From: Cepaea nemoralis
Lineage: Eukaryota > Mollusca > Gastropoda > Stylommatophora > Helicidae
Length of the DNA stretch: 64,000 nucleotides
Assembly: GCA_014155875.1 (NCBI GenBank)
Contig: JACEFZ010028138.1
Span: 62,001 to 126,000, forward strand
Reading direction: 5' to 3'
Position numbers and translations under genes: made by a program. Below the pieces are notes generated by a model. That model was not told the origin of the DNA and made no database searches. It was given only the letters and a program-made list of their open reading frames with translations. Below, piece after piece: positions 10,836 to 22,212 of the stretch (positions within the stretch are counted from its first letter, which is position 1; each line of letters opens with the position of its first letter).

Positions 10836-11784
10836 CGAGGGGAAGTCAATAAGTAAGTCACAAATGGCTGTAGAAAAATAATTAAATATGATAACAATTC
10901 GAAACCAGTTTATTTTTATACATACAATTTCACTTTATTTCTCAACATAATTTCCACCAACATTGAAGCACTCATCCCATCGTTTTATGTGTCCTTCCAA
11001 ACCGGCTGCACAGAACTGCTTGCTCTATTTTCTAAACCACGTTTTCACTTCACATTCAACTTCGGCGTCATTCTTGAAATGTCTCCCGCCAAGGTGGGTT
11101 TTCAGTGGACCAAAAAGGTGGAAATCGCAGGGTATAAGTCGGGGCTGTAAGGCGGATGTTCCAGAACTCCCCACCTTAGTTGGTTAATTTTCTCTTGAGT
11201 TAATCGAGCCGTATGTGGTATGGCATTGTCATGAAGAAGCAACACTCCTCTAGTCAGCAATCCTTGACGTTTTCTTCGAATTGCATCATGAAGCATCGAT
11301 AGAACTTCACAGAAATCTATTGCAGATGCTACAGAGTCTATCGTTACTCGCCTGTCCCTCTAATCATCTCCTCCATCCGCTGCACGGATTCTTCTGTTGC
11401 AATCTCAACAGGGTGACCAGATCGGATCTCATCAACAATTTTAGAGCACCCTTGAGAAAATTTCCTACCCAGCTATGCACCGCTTTACGGGACAAACATT
11501 TGTCAGCCTAAACGGGAAGCATTTCCTTATGAATGCCGTTTGCAGGCAGTCCTTTTGCCCACAAAAAACGCACAAGAGCACGTTGCTCTTTGGCTGTACA
11601 CTCCGTAAGTACAGTCGCCATTTTGTTTATGCGCTACGCATGCGCATGTCTCACCTAGCGCCACCTGACGAACGGGAATATAAAGTTCGATGTTGCTGTC
11701 ACCTAATGACACCTGTAGAAAACACTAACTACATTTACCTGCCATCCCACTGAACTGTGTGACTTACTTATTGACTCGCCCTCG
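10836..11784 (-). mobile_element. Inactive mariner (Tc1/mariner) transposon, 949 bp
   Basis: Ends are inverted: left CGAGGGGAAGTCAATAAGTA, right the complement with GGGCGAGTCAATAAGTAAGT. Both are flanked by TA (10834-10835 and 11785-11786), the mariner target duplication. The transposase runs on the - strand. Near 11622 is an N-terminal start MATVLTECTAKEQRALVRF, then RKAVHSWVGNF. After breaks come the catalytic-core motifs LLHDNAIPHTARLTQ and EHPPYSPDLYP at 11296-11102. Stops, frameshifts and an internal deletion of the middle of the ORF (length below the usual ~1.3 kb) make it dead. It interrupts a minisatellite in LDLa intron 2. Confidence 0.93.
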
Positions 11785-11786
11785 TA

Positions 11787-12040
11787 GTTATTGCTTGCAT
11801 GTCCGTGTGATGTAGTTATTTCTTGCATGTCTGTATGATATAATCGTTTCTTGCATGTCTGTGTGATATAGTTGTTTCTTGCATGTCTGTGTGATATAGT
11901 TGTTTCTTGCATATCTGTAGAGACGGAGTTATTTCTTGCATGTCTGTGAATTGTACTTGCATGTCTGATTGATTTAGTTGTGTCTTGCAAGGTTTGTGGA
12001 TGTAGTTTGTTGAATCTCTGTGTGATGTTGTTTCTTGGAG
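11787..12040. repeat. Minisatellite array, right part, about 28-30 bp units
   Basis: Units contain GTTGTTTCTTGCATGTCTGT and GTGATATA. About eight copies of decreasing similarity. Confidence 0.8.
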
Positions 12041-12139
12041 GTTCTCGTCTTCTACTCCCTTCAGTTATGGGCATCAGTATCTCTAAGATTAGACCTCATA
12101 CTGTAGCCACGCCAAGGCAGAACACTTGATTCAGTCCCC

Positions 12140-12540
12140 CAGTGCAGATTGCTCTATACAAGTGCAGGCGACGGGCATGTCACTGACTACACCACACACC
12201 CAGTGCAGATTGCTCTATACAAGTACAGGCGACGGGCATGTCACTGACTACACCACACACCCAGTGCAGATTGCTCTATACAAGTACAGGCGACGGGCAT
12301 GTCACTGACTACACCACACACCCAGTGCAGATTGTTCTATACAAGTACAGGCGACGGGCATGTCACTGACTACACCACACACCCAGTGCAGATTGTTCTA
12401 TACAAGTACAGGCGACGGGCATGTCACTGACTACACCACACACCCAGTGCAGATTGCTCTATACAAGTACAGGCGACGGGCATGTCACTGACTACACCAC
12501 ACACCCAGTGCAAATTGTTCTATACAAGTACAGGCGACAC
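12140..12540. repeat. Minisatellite, 61 bp x 6.6
   Basis: The unit begins GTGCAGATTGCTCTATACAA and includes CGACGGGCATGTCACTGACT. Spacing is exactly 61 bp with very few substitutions, so the array is young or homogenised. Confidence 0.95.
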
Positions 12541-12621
12541 GGGTGGACAGAGCTCGTTAACATCTGTCTAGAGGAGGCAGACTTGAGACAGTTGCATGCC
12601 GCAGTCGGAGACGCTGACCGA

Positions 12622-12866
12622 TGATCTGTATAAACAGACGTGGCACCACTCCCAGGTGATGTGCATAAATAGGCGTGACACCACTCCCAGGTGATGTGCA
12701 TAAATAGGCGTGACACCACTCCCAGGTGATGTGTATAAACAGACCTGATACCACTCCCAGGTGATGTGTATAAACAGACCTGATACCACTCCCAGGTGAT
12801 GTGTATAAACAGACGTGGCACCACTCCCAGGTGATGTGCATAAACAGTTGTGGTACCACTCCCACG
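12622..12866. repeat. Minisatellite, 35 bp x 7
   Basis: The unit contains CCACTCCCAGGTGATGTG then TATAAACAGA. Variants CATAAATAGG and TATAAACAGA alternate. Confidence 0.95.
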
Positions 12867-13008
12867 TGAGTTGATTTGAGTGGAGGAAAACACCCACACC
12901 ACAGCACTCAGAACATTTCCATTTACGTACCCTCCGCATCATCAGCAACCAAAACATAGTCCCAATAGTAATTGTTCCCGATTGAAGCACTCCCACCGAA
13001 AGAGGAAC

Positions 13009-13098
13009 GAAGAAGAAGAAGAAGAAGAAGAAGAAGAAGAAGAAGAAGAAGAAGAAGAAGAAGAAGAAGAAGAAGAAGAAGAAGAAGAAGAAGAAGAA
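13009..13098. repeat. (GAA)30 microsatellite
   Basis: Near-perfect purine tract of about 90 bp in LDLa intron 2. Confidence 0.97.
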
Positions 13099-13106
13099 AC
13101 ATGTAA

Positions 13107-13853
13107 GACTGCATCTGTATCTATCTGCTACATTGTGTACTCTGTTAGCCACTGACTGCATTTGTATCTATCTGCTACATTGTGTACTCTGTTAGCCACT
13201 GACTGCATTTGTATCTATCTGCTACATTGTGTACTCTGTTAGCCACTGACTGCATCTGTATCTATCTGCTACATTGTGTACTCTGTTAGCCACTGACTGC
13301 ATTTGTATCTATCTGCTACATTGTGTACTCTGTTAGCCACTGACTGCATTTGTATCTATCTGCTACATTGTGTACTCTGTTAGCCACTGACTGCATCTGT
13401 ATCTATCTGCTACATTGTGTACTCTGTTAGCCACTGACTGCATTTGTATCTATCTGCTACATTGTGTACTCTGTTAGCCACTGACTGCATTTGTATCTAT
13501 CTGCTACATTGTGTACTCTGTTAGCCACTGACTGCATCTGTATCTATCTGCTACATTGTGTACTCTGTTAGCCACTGACTGCATCTGTATCTATCTGCTA
13601 CATTGTGTACTCTGTTAGCCACTGACTGCATTTGTATCTGTCTGCTACATTGTGTACTCTGTTAGCCACTGACTGCATTTGTATCTATCTGCTACATTGT
13701 GTACTCTGTTAGCCACTGACTGCATCTGTATCTATCTGCTACTTTGTGTACTCTGTTAGCCACTGACTGCATCTGTATCTATCTGCTACTTTGTGTACTC
13801 TGTTAGCCACTGACTGCATCTGTATCTATCTGCTACTTTGTGTACTCTGTTAG
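13107..13853 (+). repeat. Minisatellite 47 bp x 16 made of the exon 3 splice-acceptor region
   Basis: Each unit carries TGTGTACTCTGTTAG followed by CCACTGACTGCA. This is the same sequence as the true acceptor and first bases of exon 3 (TGTTAG|CCACCGACTGCA). The array runs without a gap into the exon: the last unit's TTAG is the functional acceptor. A 1-base difference (CCACTG in the array, CCACCG in the exon) separates copies from the original. The last three units have TACTTTGTG where earlier ones mostly have TACATTGTG. Confidence 0.95.
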
Positions 13854-13970
13854 CCACCGACTGCAGCGGAGAGCACCAGCTGAAGTGCAACAACGGGAGG
13901 TGCATCTCCAGAGAGTACCAGTGTGACGGGGATGATGATTGTGGAGATGACACTGATGAGAGTTTTTGCG
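13854..13970 (+). CDS. LDLa gene exon 3: LDL-receptor class A domain 2
   Basis: 117 nt, phase 1-1. It encodes a full LDLa module: six Cys (DC, KC, RC, QC, DC, FC) with the run DGDDDC and the calcium box DTDE. Donor G|GTAAGT is strong. The acceptor CTCTGTTAG is a poor pyrimidine tract and is the last of 16 near-identical copies in the array immediately upstream. Joins exon 2 and exon 4 in frame. Confidence 0.92.
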
Positions 13971-13994
13971 GTAAGTGTCCCATTTTAGCTGACA

Positions 13995-13997
<3 letters not shown>

Positions 13998-14085
<88 letters not shown>

Positions 14086-14150
14086 TTGTGTGTGAGTGTT
14101 TGTGTGTTTGTGTGTGAGTGTTTGTGTGTGTGTGTGTGTGGGGGGGGGGG
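13998..14150. repeat. (TC)n, (TG)n and poly-G microsatellite
   Basis: About 84 bp of (CT)n, then TGTG/TTTG repeats to 14139, then a G run to 14153, immediately downstream of exon 3. Confidence 0.95.
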
Positions 14151-14153
14151 GGG

Positions 14154-14511
14154 AGATGGGGTATGTGCGTGAATGTACGTTCGTACTTCTGTTTTTGCGT
14201 ATGACTGTGTATCTGTGTGTATGTGCTTGATGTCAGGTTTTAATCAGATATGACTGAGATATTTCGATAACAGTAGACGGCCCTATCTGCTTTCTGTTAT
14301 CGCTGAATGTTGGGCGGCGCTCACCAAACCCAACACCCCACTTTGTGCTAACGACCTTGGGCGGAGGGGCTCATTTGAAATGCTTATCAGTTATCATGCC
14401 TTATTCTCGTGGTGCTGATTCACTATATACAAATACATCAGGTGTAATTCCCAGTGTTTCACAAATGCACAACCCTAGTGGTGCTGTTTAATTATATACA
14501 ATTACATCAGG
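14154..14511. other. Intronic; contains an inverted match to 4660-4760
   Basis: At 14283-14370 the blocks GGGCGGCGCTCACCAAACCC and AACACCCCAC are the reverse complement of GTGGGGTGTCGGGTTTGGTA and AGCGCCGCCC at 4690-4730. A small dispersed repeat is implied. Confidence 0.5.
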
Positions 14512-14760
14512 TGTGCCGGCTCCGTGGCGAAAAGTTTTCGGACGCAGTTCGTAATCCGACATACCACGTTCGAAACACAACTGCGGGCGATTTAGCAGCA
14601 GACCACCTTGCATTAAAAAAAAAAATGAAAATGGTATGTGTGCCAGTAATTCAGAAAGCAATGGCAAACTACTAATCGTAAACTTGCCAAAAAATCGCAA
14701 AACAACCAGAAACATTATGGAGTTGACTGCTACGTCCTGTAAATAATGCAATAAACAGTT
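14512..14760 (+). mobile_element. tRNA-derived SINE (family T), copy 1
   Basis: The head resembles a tRNA: GCCGGCTCCGTGGCGAAAAG (A-box region), then ACGTTCGAAACAC (B-box region) about 40 bp later. The body has AAGCAATGGCAAACTACTAA, TTGCCAAAAAATCGCA and GGAGTTGACTGCTACGTCCT. The body blocks recur in four other copies here (19418, 36060, 40058, 40570). In LDLa intron 3. Confidence 0.8.
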
Positions 14761-14929
14761 TTTAAACATATGGTGTAATTCCCGGTGTTTCACAAATGCA
14801 CGACCTTAATTGTACTAACAAAACCTAGTGGAACAAGTAAACAGGCATAGTGCTGAATGTAATTAAATGATATACAGTTACATAAGTTGTAATTCTCTGT
14901 GTTTCACAAATCATTTGTTTAAATATCAT

Positions 14930-16030
14930 GTCTATTCAGGGACATCAGAAATAGTATATGACACAGCGATATACGATGGAATATTAGACACAAGAACATC
15001 CGGAGGAATATTTGACACAGGGCATATTATGGAATATTTGACACAGGGCATATTATGGAATATTTGACACTAGGCATATTATGGAATATTTGACACAGGG
15101 CATATTATGGAATATTTGACACAGGGCATATTATGGAATATTTGACACAGGGCATATTATGGAATATTTGACACAGGGCATATTATGGAATATTTGACAC
15201 GGGGCATATTATGGAATATTTGACACAGGGCATATTATGGAATATTTGACACAGGGCATATTATGGAATATTTGACACAGGGCATATTATTGAATATTTG
15301 ACACAGGGCATATTATGGAATATTTGACACAGGGCATATTATTGAATATTTAACACAGGGCATATTATTGAATATTTGACACAGGGCATATTATTGAATA
15401 TTTGACACAGGGCATATTATTGAATATTTGACACAGGGCATATTATGGAATATTTGACACAGGGCATATTATTGAATATTTAACACAGGGCATATTATTG
15501 AATATTTGACACAGGGCATATTATTGAATATTTGACACAGGGCATATTATGGAATATTTGACACAGGGCATATTATTGAATATTTGACACAGGGCATATT
15601 ATTGAATATTTGACACAGGGCATATTATGGAATATTTGACACAGGGCATATTATGGAATATTTGACACAGGGCATATTATGGAATATTTGACACAGGGCA
15701 TATTATGGAATATTTGATACAGGGCATATTATGGAATATTTGACACAGGGCATATTATGGAATATTTGACACAGGGCATATTATGGAATATTTGACACAG
15801 GGCATATTATGGAATATTTGACACAGGGCATATTATGGAATATTTGACACAGGGCATATTATGGAATATTTGACACAGGGCATATTATGGAATATTTGAC
15901 ACGGGGCATATTATTGAATATTTGACACAGGACATATTATGGAATATTTGACACATGACATACGATGGAATATTAGACACGGGACATATTATTTAATATA
16001 AGACACAGGACATATGATTGCATATTTGAC
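14930..16030. repeat. Satellite, 26 bp x about 41
   Basis: The unit GGCATATTATGGAATATTTG plus ACACAG repeats with exact 26-bp spacing from about 14990. Edges are diverged. A GGA/TGA variant (ATTATGGAAT or ATTATTGAAT) is clustered, showing local spread of variants. Confidence 0.97.
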
Positions 16031-16336
16031 ACATATCCTGTTTACTGGCAATGAGCTCTATTAGAAATGATAATGTCGACAAAACACGGAGATAACCCTT
16101 CTATGTATGTTCTGTTTACTGTCAATGAGCATCTTTTGGTTAACGATAAACGGAGATCAACCTCCTCTATGTGCTCCATTTACTGACAAGGTACTTTATA
16201 AGAAAATCTCGCTATGATTATGTTAACCAAATACCGGAAACCAACCATATCTATGTGTTCCATTTACTGGCCATGAGTTTACTTATAAAATCTTGCACTG
16301 AAACATTGAAACGAACACTCTCTACACCTCTACCAG
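16031..16336. repeat. Degenerate repeat, about 70-100 bp x 4
   Basis: TCTATGTGTTCCATTTACTG-like blocks followed by CAATGAG or equivalent recur near 16040, 16105, 16170 and 16250, leading up to exon 4. Confidence 0.5.
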
Positions 16337-16453
16337 AGACATTTGAATGCTCAGGTGGAGAAGTCAAGTGTGATAATAATTTGTGCATCGAAGACGCATG
16401 GCTCTGTGACGGTGACAATGATTGCAGAGATGGGTGGGACGAAAGGAACTGCG
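16337..16453 (+). CDS. LDLa gene exon 4: LDL-receptor class A domain 3
   Basis: 117 nt, phase 1-1, acceptor CCTCTACCAG, donor G|GTATGT. It encodes a third LDLa module with six Cys (EC, KC, LC, LC, DC, NC). The acidic box is DGWDE, with Trp in place of the usual Ser. Because it ends in phase 1 with no stop, the gene must continue; I found no convincing later exon on the + strand before the repeats. The whole protein (signal peptide plus a run of LDLa modules) is probably secreted or a receptor ectodomain. Its family cannot be named from this part. Confidence 0.92.
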
Positions 16454-16889
16454 GTATGTACCGTTTCTTTTTCTCGTGTATCTAGTTTATCTACAGGAAT
16501 ATCTTAAAATGTTACCTATAATACAGAGGTTCCTAGTCTTCAGGTTTCTGCTGAGACATTTTTTTAAAATTGTATTTATGTTTTAAAAATGTTTTCAGGA
16601 AAGTTTTGAACACTTATTTGTTTCAAAATGGCTGCCCAAAATATATGTTGCCATCGACTGTTTGATAAATTAAGTGAACGGCGCAACGGTGGATGTTAAA
16701 AAGACTTGATATCCATCCATCTCCATTGTGTGGGGAGGGGAGTGGAAGTTGTTGGTGTCACACCCCACCCTTCTTGTGGTTTTAAGTGCTTGATTATGCA
16801 CTTTACCCCTCTAGTGGTGTGGTATTTGATGCTGAACACCTCGCAGATGACTCATATTCCTAGTGTGATCGTATGCCGTGGTTGTAAAT
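16454..16889. other. No recognisable feature
   Basis: AT-rich sequence downstream of LDLa exon 4. Confidence 0.4.
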
Positions 16890-17073
16890 TTTGCTAAGTA
16901 TTTTCCAACTGGCAAGATGTATGGAACAAGAGCAAGGGGAAGGCAGAGACATACATATCTAGATGGCTCAAACACCAGGCATAGTCGAAACAAAACCACA
17001 GAGCTGACCCAAGACTCTGGTAATCGTGTGATATAGCCAGCCATGACTGCCCACGCCTATCGGCACGGCACAT
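16890..17073 (+). mobile_element. LINE-A 3' tail, decayed
   Basis: The + strand reads ARGRQRHTYLDGSNTRHSRN, then TAHAYRHGT and stop, matching the C-terminus of the LINE-A element at 57520-58790. Frameshifted in the middle. Confidence 0.8.
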
Positions 17074-17084
17074 GATGACGATGT

Positions 17085-17270
17085 TCTCCCTCCTGGCGTT
17101 TGTTGCTGTCATGGTAATGTGATTTCTCCAGGTCAGGCGGTCACCAAATGTGACTCTGAGGTATATGGCTTCTGTATCTTCTCTGGCGAGTATTCCATTG
17201 ATCTGGATGATACTGCTGTTTGTTTTGGGCAGAGGCTGAAGAGAGTGGTGCTTCACTTGTCTGTGCTTGA
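17085..17270 (-). mobile_element. LINE-C reverse-transcriptase thumb fragment
   Basis: The - strand translation QINGILAREDTEAIYLRVTF, DRLTWRNHITM and ATNARREN is typical of the RT C-terminal region of RNase H-bearing LINEs. It abuts the 3' end of the next LINE-C copy. Confidence 0.7.
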
Positions 17271-17274
17271 GTTG

Positions 17275-19240
17275 TGGTTAGTCTAGACCCGATATCTCAG
17301 CACTAGGGACATTTCCATATGTGCCCCGACCTCATCTTCAACAGCCAGCGAAGAGTCCCAACACTACTGCCACTATTGTAGTCTGATTAAGTGTCTGTTG
17401 ACTTGCCTTGAAGTTTTGATTGTCATCCTAGATCCTCTGGTCACTTCCTGCCGCCCCATTCTCTCTAGACTATGATGATTTATCGACGCTAGACCAATAT
17501 TTACCAGACTATATCGCCTTATCCTCCACCAGTACACCATTCAAAGGTACAGACCTAGCCAGTCTGTCTGCTTGCTCGTTTCCGAACACATCAGACTGTC
17601 CTGGCGAAAAACAGAATCAAAAGATGCTCCATATCTTTGATTTTTTAATTGAAGCATACCACTCTACACGAAGCATGCTCCATGAATCCGTTACAGTCAC
17701 GATATGCATGTGCTCTTTGTTCTCTAGCTAACGGACCGCCGCGGTGACTGTTATTCTCAGACTAGATGTCGTGGTATTATATACTAGGTTCTCCTGCACT
17801 AAGCACTGTTCTGTAACCTGCGCTGTGAACCCACAGGTACTTCTCTTGCCTCTTAGCACAGAGCCATCTGTGTAGATGGTTACAACACCTGGACACGAAT
17901 TGTCATGAATTAATTGTTGCACCTCCTATTCAGCGTTGCCTGTTGGCCACGCCCTACATTTCGCGCCCAATGTGATTATGTCGCTGTACAGGTCCGACTT
18001 CTCCTTGGGCAATCGGACCCACTCCTCTTCTCTCCTAGTGTTCTCTAGCATACACATTTCAATAATTGTACACGTTGCCTGAACATCCTTCTTATCAGCC
18101 CGTGACCCTTTAGTGTGATCAGGGATTCACACAGCAGACATTCTTTGTCTGCAGCCACTCGGAGATATGATTTTGCCTGTAGCACATTGAGTTTGTCCGC
18201 AGGCGCGCCCCTTGTGCATTTAGGACCACCAGCATAGCTTCATTCTGCTATGCGCTCAGGTTTCACTGTCTCATTAACACCGCGAGCAGTCCCAATCCAT
18301 ACTCATTTATTGAGATAATCAAATGTTGGTAGCATATGAACACCATTCTTTGCTCCAAGTCCATTGCTCCCACAAACTTCAGCGCACCAAGTCTCTTCTT
18401 AGATCTCATAACGCCTCCCACGTGATCCTTGAAGGACGGGATTTTGTCGAAAGTGATTCAGTTATATCAGTCTACTCTCTCTGTTAACATTTCGACTATG
18501 TATTATAAGATCTGGGACGTTGGCCATAACTCATAACAATCATACTGTCCAGAGAGCACCATAACACAGACGCTTTGCTTGTGTTTATCATGTGACACTA
18601 CAGATCTCTGTACACAAGTCGATCACTTTGTTTACTGTCTCCTGCAACTCTTGCGCTATTTGAGCCTATTTGCGCCATGTATCTCCCCCCCCCCCCCCTG
18701 ACTTTGCGTAAGAACGCCATCTGCAAATGTCAGTATCCTTGTCTGTGCTTTTACTGACACACCATCTATTTGCGCCATGTATCCCCCCCCCTGACTTTGC
18801 GTAAGAACGCCATTTGCAAATGTCAGTATCCTTGTCTGTGCTTTTACTGACACACCATCTATTTGCTCATGTAAATAATGCATCTATACCTCTTTGCAGA
18901 AGTCGGGTGGTCACTGTTGCATATTCACTTGTGCACCATATTAACCAGGTTACCAGCTTACATTGCCACTTTTAGTTGTATGTCGGCAACCCGTTCGCTA
19001 GAGTAAATTAGGAAGTTTAGGGGACACCAAGACGCAATAGGAATTTCTTGCTCTTGTATCTGTCTCTTGTTCTCGGGCTCTTTATTGTGCAAGTAAGCTT
19101 TCGCCCATGGGTGCATTGTTCCATTTACTTCATAGTTCCCCCGTCAAGTTTTGCTTCCACACCTTGTCAAGAGCTTTCCTTAGATCTATCCATGCTGCAA
19201 GCAACAGATTCTTAATTTGAGATGCATCCCTAATTTCTTA
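17275..19240 (-). mobile_element. LINE-C copy: reverse transcriptase plus RNase H, decayed
   Basis: Read on - from 19230: LLLAAWIDLRKALDKVWKQN (RT motif A region), later EYATVTTRLLQRGIDAL with frameshifts. At 17922-17728 is the start of an RNase H domain (VTIYTDGSV, then GKRSTCGFTAQV). The RNase H C-terminus and element end lie at 17660-17290 (loose match to LRWLL). Order RT then RNase H is correct. Many stops. Near 18660-18870 a ~115-bp internal piece is tandemly duplicated. Confidence 0.75.
18655..18875. repeat. Two-copy tandem duplication inside LINE-C, about 115 bp
   Basis: CTATTTGCGCCATGTATC, a C run, CTGACTTTGCGTAAGAACGC and CTGACACACCATC occur twice in tandem. The C run differs in length. 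Confidence 0.9.
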
Positions 19241-19357
19241 GGATGATGATTTACTCTATTCATGTATCCATGAATCTTTACAACTGTCACATGTTCCAGT
19301 TTTACTTTTCTAACAATGTGGCCAAAAACTATCGACTGTCCCTTTCCGATATTGGCG

Positions 19358-19359
19358 CG

Positions 19360-19405
<46 letters not shown>
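19358..19405. repeat. (TG)n microsatellite
   Basis: About 48 bp of TG repeats. Confidence 0.95.
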
Positions 19406-19407
<2 letters not shown>

Positions 19408-19417
19408 GCATATCCCT

Positions 19418-19560
19418 TACAGGACGTTGCAGTCAACACCAGCATTTTTCAGCTGCTGTTGATGTACTAGGAAAGATTACGCTCAGTAGTTTGCCATTGA
19501 TTTCTGAGCGACCGGCTCACATACCCCGTAAGTTACCGACGCGGCGACAACCGCTTCAAA
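19418..19560 (-). mobile_element. tRNA-derived SINE family T, copy 2
   Basis: On - the core blocks GGCAAACTACTGAGCG and GTTGACTGCAACGTCCTGTA match the other family T copies. The tRNA-like head is decayed. Confidence 0.75.
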
Positions 19561-19735
19561 TTCTCGCGCACATTACGTCTCTCACGAGCGTATACGGGAT
19601 TACGGAGAAAGACGATAACACCTAGGCCAGGGAGCCCGGTTTTAGTCTCTTTCAAAAACATTTCGATAACTCATTTTGAGCATTTTTCAACATTTCCTTT
19701 ACAGCCACATCTCTATGACCACGTGGGATTTTTTG

Positions 19736-20042
19736 TTAGTTTACTAATTGTCCAGGATTCAAAACCATATGATAAAATTTGTCCTTTGTACTCGCAAAAC
19801 TTATTTTTCTAACTCCAAATGACAGGTATTGCATAAGATGGTCTTCATTTGATAAAATATTTTTGCGTACCCAAGTTTGTTGTCGTATATCTTGTGTGAA
19901 ACAGCTTCCATCTGATGTTGTCCATGTGCCCAGATATTTGAATGTATGCACTCGGTATAAATATCAACCACTGACTTTCAACCAGGCAATCAATGCCTGA
20001 TGCAGTCAGTATAACCTCGGCTGCCTTCACTTCCAATGTCAT
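19736..20042 (-). mobile_element. LINE reverse-transcriptase fragment
   Basis: The frame includes TFKYLGTWTTSDGSCFTQDI, the conserved FKYLG-x(n)-DG region after the RT catalytic core. Two overlapping frames carry the matching parts, so it is frameshifted. Confidence 0.7.
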
Positions 20043-20299
20043 TGTCTAGCACCCATGTTTGATTGGGTCCACCTGGGAGCACAGATCAATATAGAAAATA
20101 CATCTCCACGCGGAATTCGAACTCACGACCATAGGAATAAGTCCAGAGTGGAATAGATGAGAAGAATATATTCCAACACCTAAATTGGGGTTACATGCAA
20201 TTATGTACATGTTACAGAAGAGTTGCCTTGGTAAGTTGCGCAGCTAACATTTTATTGCAAATAATCGTGACAAGATGTTATAGAAAAACATATAAGAAA

Positions 20300-20800
20300 A
20301 CATAAACACAGTACAAGTTGGCTTTAGAAGAAATAGAGATACACTTGACTACACATTGAACGCGATAGAAATTATAGAATCAGAAAGAGAGTACAATGAA
20401 CAATGTACATCTGTAGTAATCTGTACTATTGCTTTATAGCCTATACAAAGGCTTTACACTGCTTAGAGCAAGAACAATTATGAACAAATGAAATAAACGG
20501 GCTTTACAACACACTAAGTACAGATCAGTGGAAAAGAAAACACACTCTCCAGTGAACAAAAGGTAGCCATGAGAATATGTGATTACACAACAGATTGGTT
20601 TGATATAGAATAGAGAGTCAGATAGGGTTGCATCGTGTTCCCTTATCTGTTTACCCTATATACTTAAAACATGCGGAAGTTTAGAGAACGATGCCAAGAA
20701 ACAACATGATCCCTTTGTAATCGGTAGAATAACAACACTTGAACTTCAGTATGCTAAGGACACAGTATTACTATCGATAGAGTAGGAAGACAGGACACGA
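20300..20800 (+). mobile_element. Heavily decayed LINE reverse transcriptase
   Basis: In broken frames the + strand reads QVGFRRNRDTLDYTLNAIEI, then GCIVFPYLFTLYT and LQYAKDTVLL. These correspond to the RT blocks QxGFR, RQGC..SP.LF and the YADD box, the last degraded to YAKD. Many stops. Confidence 0.7.
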
Positions 20801-20974
20801 AAATAACACACTAGAGCAGGACATCGAGAATAAGCTTGGCAGAAACACGCAGAACAGAACCTTCAGACTCACAACAGGACATTCCTTCAGCGTGTGGGTC
20901 TCACCGACTCTAGCATTGGCAACCGTTGAGCGCCACAGCAATCCCTGCAGTACAAGAGTGCCATGACTCTCCGC

Positions 20975-20977
<3 letters not shown>

Positions 20978-21064
<87 letters not shown>
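20978..21064. repeat. (GA)n microsatellite
   Basis: About 86 bp of AG repeats with one AAAG interruption. Confidence 0.97.
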
Positions 21065-21230
21065 TATGAGAGAGTATTGGGAACCAATGGAGACCTCACA
21101 GCGAACAGTCCTGTTCGTGGCCCATGCCGGAATAAAGGCATAGCGAACGTTGATCGCTGAAGGAGAACAACAACTACAAGCAATAGCAACAAGAATGGAA
21201 ACTGAGAAACTTCTTCACTCCCCTGTCGAG

Positions 21231-21625
21231 GGAAGTCCGTCTCCCCTAGTGATGCACCTCAAAGGTCGGTGTGCTCCACTTCGGCACGCCTTTGGTTTGC
21301 TTTCTCCTGGAAGTCCGTCTCCCCTAGTGATGCACCTCAAAGGTCGGTGTGCTCCACTTCGGCTCGCCTTTGGTGTTTGCTTTCTCCTGGAAGTCCGTCT
21401 CCCCTAGTGATGCACCTCAAAGGTCGGTGTGCTCCACTTGGGCACGCCTTTGGTTTGCTTTCTCCTGGAAGTCCGTCTCCCCTAGTGATGCACCTCAAAG
21501 GTCGGTGTGCTCCACTTCGGCTCGCCTTTGGTTTGCTTTCTCCTGGAAGTCCGTCTCCCCTAGTGATGCACCTCAAAGGTCGGTGTGCTCCACTTGGGCA
21601 CGCCTTTGGTTTGCTTTCTCCTGAC
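21231..21625. repeat. Minisatellite, 78 bp x 5
   Basis: The unit starts GGAAGTCCGTCTCCCCTAGT and contains GCACCTCAAAGGTCGGTGTG and CGCCTTTGGTTTGCTTTCTC. Because 78 is a multiple of 3 several frames stay open on both strands; I see no protein-like signature. Confidence 0.95.
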
Positions 21626-22212
21626 AGATTCCATCTCAGGTCACGGGCTCTGTCTACCCGTGGTTAGGTTTTCTTTCCTAACAATTTTGCCAGGGCAGAA
21701 GACTGAAGGCCTGCTCTTCGCGATGTCCAACTGCCGTGGGATGTTTAATGTGTGCAACTTGCTCACAGAACCTCCTGTTTTTCACCCTTATCTAAGAGGA
21801 AGACTAATAATGTCAGTGCATGAGCAAATACAAAACAAAATTTATATCCAAGTGCAACAAAAAAACATGTATAGTGACAACCCATAAAGCAAATATGTCA
21901 ACATGTGTATTTATAGATGAAGAGAAATGACAACAATGAGCAGTTTCCAATATCTACTTCATTACATGCTGGCCGGCGTTCGAGGTGTGACGACACACAT
22001 GACAAGAACAACTGTGTGCTGCATAAACTAAAGCAACCAAATCATGTAAAGACTGGAAGAGAAAGGCTAACAAAAGGCAGAGCACTGAATGTGTATCTTC
22101 TGTGGCAATATAGAGGTGTGAAACTTGGACATGTAACACGTGAGCTGACAAGCACGTGTGCGCCTTGACTGTGTTACACACGAGTGTTAAACATTCATTC
22201 CATTACACAAAT
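21626..22212. other. No recognisable feature
   Basis: Contains a Cys-containing frame near 21970 that I considered and rejected as an LDLa exon. Confidence 0.4.

Noticed and set aside
12568..13161. Poly-Phe/poly-Leu/poly-Glu ORFs
   Set aside because: Translations of (GAA)n; likewise 8128-8322 and 45726-45929.
12140..16030. Regular arrays as CRISPR
   Set aside because: Units are head-to-tail without unique spacers, in an intron-bearing eukaryotic sequence.
21972..22020. Possible fourth LDLa exon (RCDDTHDKNNC)
   Set aside because: Only part of the cysteine pattern, no acidic DxSDE box, no convincing acceptor, and an immediate basic continuation.
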